Notes: a model not told the origin generated them from the sequence alone. DNA of 64,000 bases from Kiritimatiellota bacterium (GCA_013151865.1 JAADHN010000167.1:1-64000); one strand, 5' to 3'; positions 7,843-17,700 are shown, numbered from the stretch's first letter. A program made the numbers and translations.

Positions 7843-8676
7843 GTGAATCCTGTAGCTTTCATGGCATGGCGTATCGGCGCTGAAGCCGCTCTGCTCCCGC
7901 AGATTGCGTGGATTCACGCACACGGTTTCGATGCCGTCTCCTTTCACACGTCGCCTGGACCGCAGGCCGCACGGGCCGGTTTCGACGCGGCCGCCGCCCC
8001 TCCGGAAGCCACGGCGGCCCTCGAACGCGCGTTGCGTCCGTTCCGGCAGGTTGAATTGCACGCCCCTTTCGAGGCGTTTCCGCTTGCGGTCCCTCTTCCG
8101 CCGGCCTGGAGCCGGGAAGATCATCCCCTGGGGCCCACCCTGCGTTTGGCCGAACGAATCCGGGCCAACGTAATCACGGTGCATGTCACGGACCGCGACG
8201 TCGCCGGCGGACCCCATGCTTCCCGGTCCCTCCTCGCCGCCCGGCTTGCGGAGTTCGCGGCCTCCCGCCCTTCCGGCGCCCGTGTCGGCATCGAGACCAG
8301 CCGTCTCGATTATCTCGAGGTCGTGGCCCTGACCGGAGCGCCCGGGATTGGTCTCACCATGGACATCGGTCATTTTTTCCTGGGGGACCGTGCGGCCTTA
8401 AAGGCGTTCGATGGCGCCCTCGCCGCCTTGGTCCGGACTTTTCTCCCCGCGACAGTCCACTTTCACCTGCACGACGTGCGCAACGGCATCGACCACCTAC
8501 CCCCCACTGGAGAACCGGGCGAAGTCGATTTCAATGCCTTTTTCCAGGCCACATGTGCAGGGGAGTACGACGGGGCGTTCTGCTGGGAACTCAACCCGGA
8601 CCGTGCGACCCCGAAAGAAATCGCCGCAACCCCGCACTTCACCCGCAGCCATTTGCGAGACGCCGGGTGTGGATGA
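7843..8676 (+). CDS. Xylose isomerase-like TIM barrel (sugar epimerase/isomerase family)
   Basis: A 277-residue protein of the AP-endonuclease-2/xylose isomerase-like superfamily. GTG at 7843 is preferred because GAGGGGG lies just upstream; ATG at 7861 is the alternative. Barrel strands with metal-binding patterns are visible: GFDAVSFHTS, VELHAPFEAFPL, NVITVHVTDRD, VGIETSRLDYLE, GLTMDIGHFFL and TVHFHLHDVRNGIDHLPPTGEPGEVDF, ending in GAFCWELNP. His, Glu and Asp residues on strand ends would bind a divalent metal. Members epimerise keto-sugars or act on inositol derivatives; the substrate here is unknown. It sits between a FabG-like reductase and a LamG protein, a context of sugar catabolism. 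Confidence 0.75.
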   Translation: MNPVAFMAWRIGAEAALLPQIAWIHAHGFDAVSFHTSPGPQAARAGFDAAAAPPEATAALERALRPFRQVELHAPFEAFPLAVPLPPAWSREDHPLGPTLRLAERIRANVITVHVTDRDVAGGPHASRSLLAARLAEFAASRPSGARVGIETSRLDYLEVVALTGAPGIGLTMDIGHFFLGDRAALKAFDGALAALVRTFLPATVHFHLHDVRNGIDHLPPTGEPGEVDFNAFFQATCAGEYDGAFCWELNPDRATPKEIAATPHFTRSHLRDAGCG

Positions 8677-8737
8677 CGAATCCGCGCCGGTCCGAGGGGC
8701 TGTGAGCGGCCGGGGTGCGGCAAGGAGGCAACCCGCC

Positions 8738-11700
8738 ATGGCACGTCGTGACTGGCCTTTGGTGGTCGCAGTGTGGGCGGGGGTGTGCGCTCTGTCTTCA
8801 ATGCACGGAGCGCCGCCAAGGCCGCCCTTGACGCCGTTCGAGCCGGACAAAAACACGCTGCTGCTCTATCATTTCGACGAATCCGGCGGTGATCTCGCCC
8901 GGGACGCGAGCGGCCATGGATACCACGGCGCTATCCAAGACTGCCGGCGCGTCTCCGGTCGATTCGGCGGCGGTCTTGCGTTCAACGGCCGAACCGGGTG
9001 CGTATTCCGCAAATCCACCCCGGCGTTGCGCGACATCGCACGCCTCACGGTCGAATGCTGGTTCGCCCAAGACGATCCCACCGGCCGTCAGTTCCTGGTT
9101 GGGCTCGACGTCGGTTTTCATTTCGATCTCTCCAATGGCGAAGCGACCTCGCTGTCGATCTACAACCAAGGCGGACGCACGCCGAATGCGGCGGGATTGC
9201 GGCACCAGCAGGTCTCGACCCGCCTGGGGCGGGTACGCTCGAGACGCTGGCATCATCTGGCGGCCACATACGACGGCAGCGAAGTGAGTTTTTTCCTCGA
9301 CGGCGTCCTGGTCGACCGGTTGCCGGCGGCCCGAGATTTCCGGCTCGGGGCGGACTCGCGCGGTCTGTGGGTCGGTTGTTACATCGGACGCGAGTTCTGG
9401 TTCCGCGGGCGCATGGACGAAATCCGTGTGTCGGACTGCATCCGCTACGATCCCGAACGCCGTCTTGCGAAGGGGGGGAAGGTGTTCGACATGCCGGTCG
9501 CAAGGACGCAACTGACGCAGGAAGTGCGCCGGGCGAAAACGCACGGCAAAGCACGCCTCGGTCTGGAACTAATCAAACGCCACGGCGGCGCGGGCGCGGG
9601 TTGGGTGTGCCTGAAACCGCCGGGACGACCGGCGGCGATCATCGGCAAGTATGCACTCGACGAGAAAGGAAAAGGTCGAAAGTACCATCTTGAATTCGAT
9701 GTGTCGGACGAATACAGGGGCGACGGTCTCTACCTCGTCGGTCTCTACCCCACGACAGAGTCTGCGTATTTCACCCTGACCAGCGCGCTGTTGACGGCTG
9801 CCGGCAAGCCGGTGGCGGCATGGTCCGGCCGCGCGGAAAGCCGACGCACGTTTCGCCCGCCGGTGCTCGCCGCCCTGCGGGTGGGGCCGGTCCCGGGAAA
9901 GGCGATTACCGACAAGAAGGGGGGGGCCATCGTACGAACCCCGCGCGACGTGGATCGATTCCAGGGAAACATCGAAATCGATGACGAACTTCCCGACCAA
10001 CCGCCGGTACTGTGGGGGGACGGGTTCGCGGAATACTGGATCCATGTTCCCGTCAGGACCGTGTATCGCGTCTTCCTGCGGTACGCCGCGACGGCGCCGC
10101 ACCCTTGCGACTTGGTCGTGGACGGCGACGACCTGCATCCGTTCAACATGTGTGCCCGCAACGCCACCGGCGGTCCCGGCGCGGTCAACGCGTTCTGGGA
10201 ATACCAAGGGCCCCTCACACTCGAACGCGGCGTACACTGGATCCGCCTGCAGGACGTACTCCCGGACACGGTGGCCCTGCGCCTTGAACCGGCGGCGGCT
10301 CCACCGCCGCCGTACCGCACGCCTCGGGCTCGGTTCCCGGAGCCGGGGGAAGACGTGTTGGCGGGCGCCCGGAACTGGCGCGTCCAACCCACGTTGGGCC
10401 GGATCCGCGACGCAACAGCCGCGGCGAAAAGAACGCCGGACGGAACGATCCTGCGCTTTGCAGCCACGTTTGCCAACACGGACCGGAAAAACCTGTTCGC
10501 CGGGGACTGCGTCCGGTTCGTCCACGCTCTCAGAGCCGACTTCGAACCGTTCGGCCGACTGCGGTTTGCGACCGAAGACCGGGGCGCCGGGCATGTCGTC
10601 AGCCTATGGCTGCTGGACGCCAAGGGGGATGAAAAGCTGCTTTGGCGCGGGCGGGACGAGACCGTCGGACGGCGGGAAATCAGCGTACCGGTTTCGTTCG
10701 AAGGCAATGACGTGTTCGATCCCGGTCACGTGGTGGCCGTCGCCGTAGAACTGGACGAAGGCAATGTCCGGGCAGAAAACGTCAACCGCTTCGAAGTCAA
10801 GCTCATCTCACCGCGCTTCGAGCGGCGGGACGCGCTGCGTCTGCCGCCCGACCGGAGCGCGCAGGTCGCCCGCGCCCTGGCGATGGCTGCGACCGTCCAA
10901 CCTCGGAGCGGCGGCGCCGCCTTGCGCAGTCCCGGCTTTCGGCCCTGGGCCCGGCCGGTAGTTCCGGAAGAATACCCAACCTTTGCCGCGGCCGATCCCA
11001 AGCCGGTCACCCGCGCCGCCCTGGGGTACGGGCTGCACTTCACGGGGGCGCGAGGAATCAACCCCAACACTCTCGACGATTTCCACCGGCGGTATGATTT
11101 CGGCGACATCTGCTGGCCGCACATCGGAATGCTGCCCCAGCGCAACCGGTTCAAGAGCGAAACAGACTACACCACTGCCCTGACGCGCCTGCGGGACCGA
11201 CTCCGAGACGTCCGGGGGCGCAGTCTGTTCCTCTTCGATATCTGGGGATACGTGCCGCACAATCCCCGCTTCCCCTGGAAAGTGGCCGCAGACCATCATG
11301 CGATCCTGTTGCGCGTTTTGGGCGACCACTTCCTCGGGTACGACAACGGCGAGCAGGACGGACGATATATCGGTTCGTACGCGGACCGCGGCGCCTTCAC
11401 GACGCGCCGGGGCGGCTGGGAAGACTTTGTGCGTTGGGACAAGTCGATCTGCGCGGACAGCATGAACTACATGAATGCCACGGGATCGCTCAACTTTTCG
11501 CATTATTATGGAGAACGTGGTTGCCGCACTTTGGGATTGGAGACGGCCCAGGGCCTGCCCAGCGACACGCTCATGTTCGCCTTTCTGCGGGGCGCCGGCA
11601 AGCAATACGGACGCCTGATCACCCAAGCCACGTCCGTTTGGAACCGGTTCGGCTACAAGATCTATTCGGGCCGGAAAACCACCGGCGCTCGCGGATACGG

Positions 11701-12871
11701 ATACGGCCCGCACAAAGGATGTTCGTTGAGCCTGCATAAGCGACTCATGCTCTGCAGCTACCTCGGGGGCCACAGTATCGTCGGGACCGAAACGGCGCAG
11801 TTTACCGCGGACCGCCTCGAGAACGGTGCGCCCGAATTGAGTCCGCTGGGCCGTCAACACCTGCGCATCCGCCAGTGGGTGAAGCGCCATCCGGACCGCG
11901 GTGTAATGTTCACCCCCGTGGCGTTCATGCTCGACTTTTACAGCGGCTGGACCGTGCCTCGGCACCTCTACCGGAGGGACAAATACAAAGTGTGGGGCAA
12001 GCTGCCGTATGGACGGGGCGATTACATGGCGGACCAGGTGTTCCGCCTGGTGTGGCCGGGATACCAGGATTGCAGCTACCTCCGCAACGAACGCGGATTC
12101 ATCACTCCCACGCCGTTCGGCGACATCTTTGATGTGCTCACAAACCGCTGTCCGCCCCATGTACTGCGACAATACACCGCAATCATGCTTGTGGGCCGAA
12201 TCGAGATGACCGCCGGGATCGTGCGGGACTTGCTCGCATTCGTCCGCGCCGGCGGCGACGTGCTCCTCGATGTCCGCCTCGCCCGAGCCTTCCCCGGCGA
12301 CGCGATCCAAGTCCCGGCCGGACCGCGAACGCTGGGGCATCTGACCCGCGTGTGCGCCACGGGTAAGACGTTCGAGGAGCCCCCTTTCCACTTCGAGGAC
12401 ACGGTCCCGGTCGGGGCCGCCCCTCTGCTCACGGACGAACGGGGGCGGACCCTTGTCAGCGCCAGGACCGTCGGGCGCGGACGCATGATCGTCTCCGTCA
12501 TCGACGGTTGGATGACCGATCGGCTCGAGTATGAGCATCCGGACCTCGTGAACATGGAACCACCGTACCGCCTGTTGCACGGGGTCCGCGCACTGTTGGC
12601 CGGGTACTTCGATTCCTTCAGTCCGGTCGCAATCTCGCCTCCGGGTCTCACTTTCCGCACTTGCCTTTATGCCGATGATCCGCGGCGAATGTTGGTCGGC
12701 TTGCTGAACGACGACCTGTTCGCCACATGGGAGGGCGCCGTGCGCGTGCGGGTCGGCCATGTCGTTCGGGTACGGGACATCTGGCGCGACCGTCCCCTCC
12801 CGTCCGGTCGCAATATTCCGGTCGCCATCGAACCGGGCGGGGTCGCCCTGCTCGACGTGCGGCTGGAATGA
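8738..12871 (+). CDS. Very large secreted LamG-domain protein, putative glycan-active
   Basis: A 1377-residue protein from an ATG preceded by AAGGAGG. Residues 7-25 are a signal peptide ending near MHGA. A LamG/concanavalin A-like domain spans about 37-240, with LLLYHFDESGG, ASGHGYHGAI, LTVECWF, WHHLAATYDGSEVSFFLDG and GRMDEIRVSD. Further beta-rich modules follow to about 750. From about 760 there is a region that looks like a glycoside hydrolase barrel (GYGLHFTGARGINPNTL, LFLFDIWGY, DNGEQDGRYIGSY, GGHSIVGTETAQF) followed by a GATase-like beta-galactosidase-type domain (IVRDLLAFVRAGGDVLLDVR) and a final beta domain. I could not assign the barrel to a GH family. It probably binds and cuts a polysaccharide outside the cell. 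Confidence 0.6.
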   Translation: MARRDWPLVVAVWAGVCALSSMHGAPPRPPLTPFEPDKNTLLLYHFDESGGDLARDASGHGYHGAIQDCRRVSGRFGGGLAFNGRTGCVFRKSTPALRDIARLTVECWFAQDDPTGRQFLVGLDVGFHFDLSNGEATSLSIYNQGGRTPNAAGLRHQQVSTRLGRVRSRRWHHLAATYDGSEVSFFLDGVLVDRLPAARDFRLGADSRGLWVGCYIGREFWFRGRMDEIRVSDCIRYDPERRLAKGGKVFDMPVARTQLTQEVRRAKTHGKARLGLELIKRHGGAGAGWVCLKPPGRPAAIIGKYALDEKGKGRKYHLEFDVSDEYRGDGLYLVGLYPTTESAYFTLTSALLTAAGKPVAAWSGRAESRRTFRPPVLAALRVGPVPGKAITDKKGGAIVRTPRDVDRFQGNIEIDDELPDQPPVLWGDGFAEYWIHVPVRTVYRVFLRYAATAPHPCDLVVDGDDLHPFNMCARNATGGPGAVNAFWEYQGPLTLERGVHWIRLQDVLPDTVALRLEPAAAPPPPYRTPRARFPEPGEDVLAGARNWRVQPTLGRIRDATAAAKRTPDGTILRFAATFANTDRKNLFAGDCVRFVHALRADFEPFGRLRFATEDRGAGHVVSLWLLDAKGDEKLLWRGRDETVGRREISVPVSFEGNDVFDPGHVVAVAVELDEGNVRAENVNRFEVKLISPRFERRDALRLPPDRSAQVARALAMAATVQPRSGGAALRSPGFRPWARPVVPEEYPTFAAADPKPVTRAALGYGLHFTGARGINPNTLDDFHRRYDFGDICWPHIGMLPQRNRFKSETDYTTALTRLRDRLRDVRGRSLFLFDIWGYVPHNPRFPWKVAADHHAILLRVLGDHFLGYDNGEQDGRYIGSYADRGAFTTRRGGWEDFVRWDKSICADSMNYMNATGSLNFSHYYGERGCRTLGLETAQGLPSDTLMFAFLRGAGKQYGRLITQATSVWNRFGYKIYSGRKTTGARGYGYGPHKGCSLSLHKRLMLCSYLGGHSIVGTETAQFTADRLENGAPELSPLGRQHLRIRQWVKRHPDRGVMFTPVAFMLDFYSGWTVPRHLYRRDKYKVWGKLPYGRGDYMADQVFRLVWPGYQDCSYLRNERGFITPTPFGDIFDVLTNRCPPHVLRQYTAIMLVGRIEMTAGIVRDLLAFVRAGGDVLLDVRLARAFPGDAIQVPAGPRTLGHLTRVCATGKTFEEPPFHFEDTVPVGAAPLLTDERGRTLVSARTVGRGRMIVSVIDGWMTDRLEYEHPDLVNMEPPYRLLHGVRALLAGYFDSFSPVAISPPGLTFRTCLYADDPRRMLVGLLNDDLFATWEGAVRVRVGHVVRVRDIWRDRPLPSGRNIPVAIEPGGVALLDVRLE

Positions 12872-13043
12872 TGCCCACGCCCCGTCCGGCCTTCTTGGAA
12901 TCGCGCTCTGCGGTTCTCGGTCTGTCTGTTCTCGCACTGCGGAAAGACGACGACAGAGACGCAAGGCAGGAAAGCACGAACGAACTGAAGCCGTGCGACA
13001 TCGCCGCGGTCACGGCTGTCGATCCGGGCCCCGCGGTGAGGGT

Positions 13044-14219
13044 TCAGCCTGTTGAGTCGGACGGCGACGCGACAATCTCGCCACCGGCCACGACTTCCCC
13101 ATTCTCGTCGTAGAGCACCAGGTGCTGGCCGGGAGTCGGGGCAAACTGCGGCGCGGAAAAGCTCACGACGATGCGGTCGGGTTCCGCAGCCGTCACACGA
13201 CATGGTTGGGGCCGCATCACGGATCGAAGTTTGGCTCGGAACTCTCCGCCACGGAGGGAGTCGGGGGTACGCAGATAGTTTGGCGCCACGGCCGAGACCG
13301 TGCTTTTCATCAACGCCTCGCGCCCCGCCACGATCACGGCATTCCGAGTAGGATCCAAATGCACTGCATAGAGCGGGCGCTCGGATGCGACCCTCAGACC
13401 GCGGCGCTGCCCGACCGTGAAGTTGCCGATCCCCGTGTGGCGCCCGAGTTCGTTGCCCTCGAGATCGAGAATGGGACCCGCCCCCCCCATCGCCGCTCCC
13501 AAGGCCTGTCGGTAGTCTCCGCCACCGGTGAAACACAGCTCCATGCTGTCCGGCTTTTCAGCCACCGGCAAACCGATCTCGCGGGCAATCTCGCGGACCC
13601 GGGGCTTGGTCAACGAACCGAGCGGCAGTTGAAGTTGCGGCAGTCTCTTTCGGGGAACACCGTAAATGAAATAGCTCTGATCGCGGTCGACGTCCCGGGC
13701 GATTCGAAGAGACGCGCCCCGATCTGTCCGAGCAACGACGGCGTAGTGCCCCGTGGCCAGGCGGGCGGTCCCGAGTTCCTGCTCCAAAAGGTCCCAAACC
13801 AGTCGGAACTTGAGAATCGTGTTGCAGGCAATACAGGGGTTCGGGGTCCGACCGTTTCGGTATGCCGCGCGAAACGGGGACAACACGAAACGCCGAAAAG
13901 CCGCCGTCGATTCGACAAAGTAATGCGGTACCCCCAGTTCTCTGCACACCTTGGCCGCATCGAACCCGCAGCAGGACGACGCGCCGGAGACGCAGTCGGC
14001 GACAGGGATGCGCATGGTGATTCCCACAATCCTGTACCCGGCACGCTGGAGCAACACGGCCGCCACACTGCTGTCCACGCCGCCGCTCATCAACACGGCC
14101 ACTGCCTGGTCGGCCGGACCGGCGTCACGTTCCCAGAGCGGAGCCTCAAACGTCGGCGGCAGAAGCCGGACGCCGTCCGCTTCGGAGGTCTTCGTCTGTG
14201 CCCCGCGCTTTGGATTCAT
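13044..14219 (-). CDS. mnmA: tRNA-specific 2-thiouridylase MnmA
   Basis: A 391-residue enzyme. ATG at 14219 gives the normal length with a slightly long N-terminus before the PP-loop. Motifs: the PP-loop LMSGGVDSSVAAVLL, a nearby Cys-rich insertion (ADCVSGASSCCG), NPCIACN with the first catalytic Cys, the LATGHYAVV strand, DQSYFIYGV, and SMELCFTGGG with the second catalytic Cys. The C-terminal half holds the two beta-barrel domains with NFTVGQRRGL. It adds sulfur to U34 of Lys, Glu and Gln tRNAs, taking persulfide sulfur relayed from a cysteine desulfurase through Tus-type carriers. It is the last gene of the sulfur operon (337 bases after sir-tusA), which makes the neighbouring TusA domain notable, since TusA is an upstream donor for MnmA in gamma-proteobacteria. 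Confidence 0.93.
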   Translation of the reverse strand: MNPKRGAQTKTSEADGVRLLPPTFEAPLWERDAGPADQAVAVLMSGGVDSSVAAVLLQRAGYRIVGITMRIPVADCVSGASSCCGFDAAKVCRELGVPHYFVESTAAFRRFVLSPFRAAYRNGRTPNPCIACNTILKFRLVWDLLEQELGTARLATGHYAVVARTDRGASLRIARDVDRDQSYFIYGVPRKRLPQLQLPLGSLTKPRVREIAREIGLPVAEKPDSMELCFTGGGDYRQALGAAMGGAGPILDLEGNELGRHTGIGNFTVGQRRGLRVASERPLYAVHLDPTRNAVIVAGREALMKSTVSAVAPNYLRTPDSLRGGEFRAKLRSVMRPQPCRVTAAEPDRIVVSFSAPQFAPTPGQHLVLYDENGEVVAGGEIVASPSDSTG

Positions 14220-14556
14220 TGGTCGCTTCTGAATTGCCGAAAAGGGGGTAAAAAGCCGAGAGTGCGTCTCTGCGCTGCGCCAAATGACTTCAATACAGCC
14301 TGAGCATCTGCCCAAGCCCACTCGCAAGCGTCAAGGCCAGGGGCCTCGCACAAGTCCAGGTTGCCGCCTCGACCAACGGAAAAGGCAGGGTCGACCCACC
14401 GCACCGGCGGCGAGCGGCGGCAAGGCGCCGCAGATGTGCCGGTCCCCCTCCTCCCCGCAGGTGGCTGATGAATCATTCAGGCTGGATTCGCGCTGCGTTT
14501 ACGGCCGTTCATCGTTCCCGCGCCGCGCACATCGCGGCGTTGTCGGGACAGCCCGC
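14220..14556. other. Gap between sir-tusA and mnmA, no gene seen
   Basis: This 337-base stretch has no convincing coding frame on either strand. It holds a GC-rich inverted stretch near 14390-14430 (GGCGGCGAGCGGCGGCAAGGC area). I looked for SRP RNA, tmRNA and tRNA signatures and did not find them. It could carry an internal promoter for mnmA. Confidence 0.4.
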
Positions 14557-16971
14557 TTATGAGGGACGATTGCGCACCTTGACTTCCCAGTGCCCGTCGC
14601 CCAAGTCATTCATCTCCAACACCTGGTATCCCTCGGAGCGGAAACTGACCGGGACATTCCGAATCGGTTCACCCTCGTCGAGAATGATGGCCAGGATTGC
14701 AGACGGAGGGAGTTCTTCCATCTGAAGCTTGGCCCGCACAAAGTTGAGCGGACAGGGGACGCCTTTCAGGTCGAGCACTGTTTCTCCCTCTTCTCCGCCC
14801 GTGCCTGCACTCTCGCGCTCCTGTGTGGAGGCTTCCGCCGACTCGGACGTTTCGGTTGCCGGTCCGGCCCCGGACTTGGGCGGGTGGAAATTCAGGTCCG
14901 AATCCATCGTGCCGAAGAGCACTTCGAGTTCCTCGAGCAGGCGCGCAATCTCGGTCTCGGCGTTCGCCAGGGCCGCAGTCCACCCGTGTACCTGGCCGCG
15001 CGCCCGGGCAAACAAGTCTCGGAAACTCGAGTCCACCAGCCCGGGGTCCAAAAAATGGACTTCGAAACCATGGAGGATGGCATCGGGGTCCGCGCTGTCC
15101 ATTCCCCGGGTAATGAGCAGGGCCCCGCAGGCTGCCAGGAGCGCCTGAAGGGGCGCACCGCCCTCCTCCGCCCCCGACGGATTCTCCAGGAGACGCACCG
15201 CCTCTCGAAGTCCTTCCTGGATGACTTCCACGACCCCCGCCCCACACTCGCCCGGCCCGCGCCCGGCCAGCGAAAACTCGGCTTCGTCGCCCCAGTCCCG
15301 GTAAAAGTCCGGGGCCGCGTCGTACTCGGGCGTTCGGTCGTGACGCAGAACCAATTTCCGCAGGGACTCCACCCCCAAACGCTCGACGTATTCGGCATAA
15401 GTCTCCCCGGGACGCCGGTCGCGGGCAAACTGTCGCACCATTTCCACCAGCAGATCGGGGACGACTCGCGCCGGCACACCTCCCAACAGCGTCCCGAACC
15501 GTGTGCGGCCTGCCCCACGTCGGGCCCCGGCCAGAACGTTGTATCGCGGAACCAGGCGTCCGGCTACGCGGCGGGCCGAACCGAAAAGGCCGATGTCGCC
15601 GACCGGGTGCTGACCGCAACTGTTCGGACAACCACTGACGCGAATATCTACGGCATCCAGAACATCTTCATGCAAACCGGCCTGTCCCATTGCGGTCGCA
15701 CATGCCCGGCAAAGCGGCCGGGACAGGCACAGCCCCAACTTGCACGTATCCGCCCCCGCGCAAGCCGTGAACGCCTCGAGCGGCGCCGGCCCGTCGTCGC
15801 CTCCGCCCAGCCCGATCTCCCGCAGCGCCCGGACCACCGCGGACTTCCGGGCGGTCGGAACAAAACGGATGAGCAGGTCCTGATTGCGCGTCGTCCGCAG
15901 TTCCGTTTCGTCCGACATGCTTTCCGCCACATCTCCAACGGCTTCGAGCGTATCGGCATGGAGTTCTCCAAGCGGCAACGACACCACGAGCGCCACATAC
16001 CCGGGCTGCCGTTGTTCCAGCCATCCGAATCCCGACGCGTCCCGGCAGAGGCCGGGCCCGCTCTCTGCGCAAACGCCACCAGCGTCCGGATCCGCACCGT
16101 CGAAGATCTCCACGCCGCCGAGGTCGGGCAGCCCGTCGTATGCGGGACCGGTCGAGGCCAACGCCCGGTCCACGGCTTGCCGGAACGAGGACATGCCGAT
16201 CCGCTCGACAGCGAATCTGAGCCTGGCGCGGGAGCGGTCCTTTCGGTCGCCGATCCTGTCGAAAACGCGCCGCACCGCTTCCGCAATGGGTACGCTTTGT
16301 GGCGCCGGAACAAAATCGTACAACAGTTCGCCGACCCGAGGCGCCGCACCCATTCCCCCTCCTGCATAGACGGCAAACCCGGGGACTCCATCCCGAACCA
16401 CGGCCACGAACCCGAGATCCTGGACCCCGGTAAGTGCGCAGTCCGCATCGCAACCGCTGAAGGATATTTTGTACTTGCGCGGCAAATGAAAGCTGCCGGG
16501 CAGTCGAAGCAGGAACGTTGTCACTGCGTGAGCCCAAGGGGTCACATCGAACCGCTCCTCAGGGCAAATCCCGGCATACGGACAGGCCGCGACATTGCGC
16601 ACCGTATTTCCGCCGCCGCCACGGGGACTGAGGTTCGCTTTACGAAGCCGCGAAAGGACTTCCGGGGTATCGCCAATTCGAACGTCATGGATCTGGATGT
16701 CCTGCCGAGTCGTCAAATGCAGCCGTCCGCTGCCCAGTTCCCGGCTGACAGTCGCCAGACAACGGGCTTGCCTCGGCGCCAGAACGCCGCCCGCAATCCG
16801 AACTCTGACCATGTACGTTCCCTCACGACGCTGTTCGTAGATGCCGCGGGGGACACGTTTGGCCTTGAAAAACCCGGGCGCCAAGTCCCCGTCCAAGAAA
16901 CGTTGGACGTCCCGCCGATGCTCGGCAATATCCTGGTCGGTGTCCGGTGGTAGGTCGCTCCAAATGCTCAT
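14557..16971 (-). CDS. sir: Siroheme sulfite/nitrite reductase fused to a C-terminal TusA domain
   Basis: An 804-residue protein from ATG at 16971, with AGGAG 11 bases before it. The first 560 residues are a ferredoxin-type siroheme reductase: two half-domains and 4Fe-4S/siroheme regions, RNVAACPYAGICP, KISFSGCDADCALTG, then the cluster cysteines CAGADTC (C-x5-C) and GCPNSCG (C-x3-C). A helical linker follows. Residues about 727-804 are a TusA-like fold (VLDLKGVPCPLNFVRAKLQ) with Cys740 in CPLN where CPxP is usual. The reductase would make sulfide by six-electron reduction of sulfite (nitrite is possible), and the fused sulfur carrier could take sulfur over for transfer. Its place in a homocysteine operon with HcyS argues for sulfite. 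There is no flavoprotein subunit, so ferredoxin is the likely donor. Confidence 0.85.
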   Translation of the reverse strand: MSIWSDLPPDTDQDIAEHRRDVQRFLDGDLAPGFFKAKRVPRGIYEQRREGTYMVRVRIAGGVLAPRQARCLATVSRELGSGRLHLTTRQDIQIHDVRIGDTPEVLSRLRKANLSPRGGGGNTVRNVAACPYAGICPEERFDVTPWAHAVTTFLLRLPGSFHLPRKYKISFSGCDADCALTGVQDLGFVAVVRDGVPGFAVYAGGGMGAAPRVGELLYDFVPAPQSVPIAEAVRRVFDRIGDRKDRSRARLRFAVERIGMSSFRQAVDRALASTGPAYDGLPDLGGVEIFDGADPDAGGVCAESGPGLCRDASGFGWLEQRQPGYVALVVSLPLGELHADTLEAVGDVAESMSDETELRTTRNQDLLIRFVPTARKSAVVRALREIGLGGGDDGPAPLEAFTACAGADTCKLGLCLSRPLCRACATAMGQAGLHEDVLDAVDIRVSGCPNSCGQHPVGDIGLFGSARRVAGRLVPRYNVLAGARRGAGRTRFGTLLGGVPARVVPDLLVEMVRQFARDRRPGETYAEYVERLGVESLRKLVLRHDRTPEYDAAPDFYRDWGDEAEFSLAGRGPGECGAGVVEVIQEGLREAVRLLENPSGAEEGGAPLQALLAACGALLITRGMDSADPDAILHGFEVHFLDPGLVDSSFRDLFARARGQVHGWTAALANAETEIARLLEELEVLFGTMDSDLNFHPPKSGAGPATETSESAEASTQERESAGTGGEEGETVLDLKGVPCPLNFVRAKLQMEELPPSAILAIILDEGEPIRNVPVSFRSEGYQVLEMNDLGDGHWEVKVRNRPS

Positions 16972-16999
16972 ATGGTTCTCAAGCTCCTGTGACTCCGAG

Positions 17000-17407
17000 T
17001 CAATCAAGCACCTCGACCGGTATAGCGGACGGCTTCCCGGCGTCCACACGGTACGCGCATAGGGCCGCCCTGTCCGGTCCGGGACGCAAGGATAGAATGA
17101 CGTACGCCACGCCGGGCGTATACGCCAAACGCAGATCCTCGTCCGACATTCGGGCCGGAGAGGCCGGGTGACTGTGCCAAATGCCGATTACTTGCAACCC
17201 GCACCGGCGGATTTCCTTGACCGCCCGAAACTGTTCCTCCGGTCGCATACTGTAGTGGTCTGGAGAGGCGTCCGCGTTGGTCATGGGATAGAACTTCTGC
17301 ACGATCCCGTCACGTCCGGCCAGCAAGCCGCACGCTTCGTTTGGGGCATGGGTCCGAGCTGCGTCCAAGAGTTGCTCGAACACCTTTCTCGGAATGGAAA
17401 CACGCAT
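17000..17407 (-). CDS. hcyD: JAMM metalloprotease for the sulfur carrier (HcyD-like)
   Basis: A 135-residue Mov34/MPN (JAB1) zinc protease. ATG at 17407 fits the usual start of the fold (MRVSIPRKVFEQLLDAA). The JAMM site is complete: Glu24 in NEACGLLAG, then HSHPASPARMSDED giving His78, His80, Ser88 and Asp91. Bacterial relatives (Mec+, QbsD, HcyD) cut sulfur-carrier or ubiquitin-like proteins just after the Gly-Gly. It ends 29 bases before sir-tusA and follows the E1-like gene after a 293-base gap in which I see no gene. The job inferred here is to remove the tail of the HcyS-like protein encoded two genes upstream, freeing its glycines for activation. The upstream Shine-Dalgarno is weak. 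Confidence 0.85.
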   Translation of the reverse strand: MRVSIPRKVFEQLLDAARTHAPNEACGLLAGRDGIVQKFYPMTNADASPDHYSMRPEEQFRAVKEIRRCGLQVIGIWHSHPASPARMSDEDLRLAYTPGVAYVILSLRPGPDRAALCAYRVDAGKPSAIPVEVLD

Positions 17408-17700
17408 CGATCCCGTCGTCAATGGTTCTTCTCCCGGTTTCAGGCCCAACGCCGTACCAACAGGGGCCATCCGTCCCAGCCCCGCATGCAACTTCCCAAG
17501 TAAGGTCCTGGTCCGGGGAGCTTCGGAATATACGGTACACGGCCGAGCGCGGCCACGGTCTCGGAGGAGATTCCGCGGTTTTCGGGGCAGGCGCCTTTTG
17601 CGGAGAGACCGCGGCGCCCGAGAGCGGCGTCAGTTTGTCGGCCTGCCCGGCGACAAACCGGGCCCGAAGCGTGCAGCGACCCCGGCCCCGAGCCGTTCCG

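Noticed and set aside
10808-12964. A 718-codon minus-strand frame opposite the LamG protein
   Set aside because: No recognisable domain; the plus-strand gene has signal peptide, ribosome site and LamG motifs.
14340-14470. SRP RNA or other structured RNA in the sir-mnmA gap
   Set aside because: Stems are GC-rich but the conserved SRP GGAAGGAAGCA-type loop is missing.
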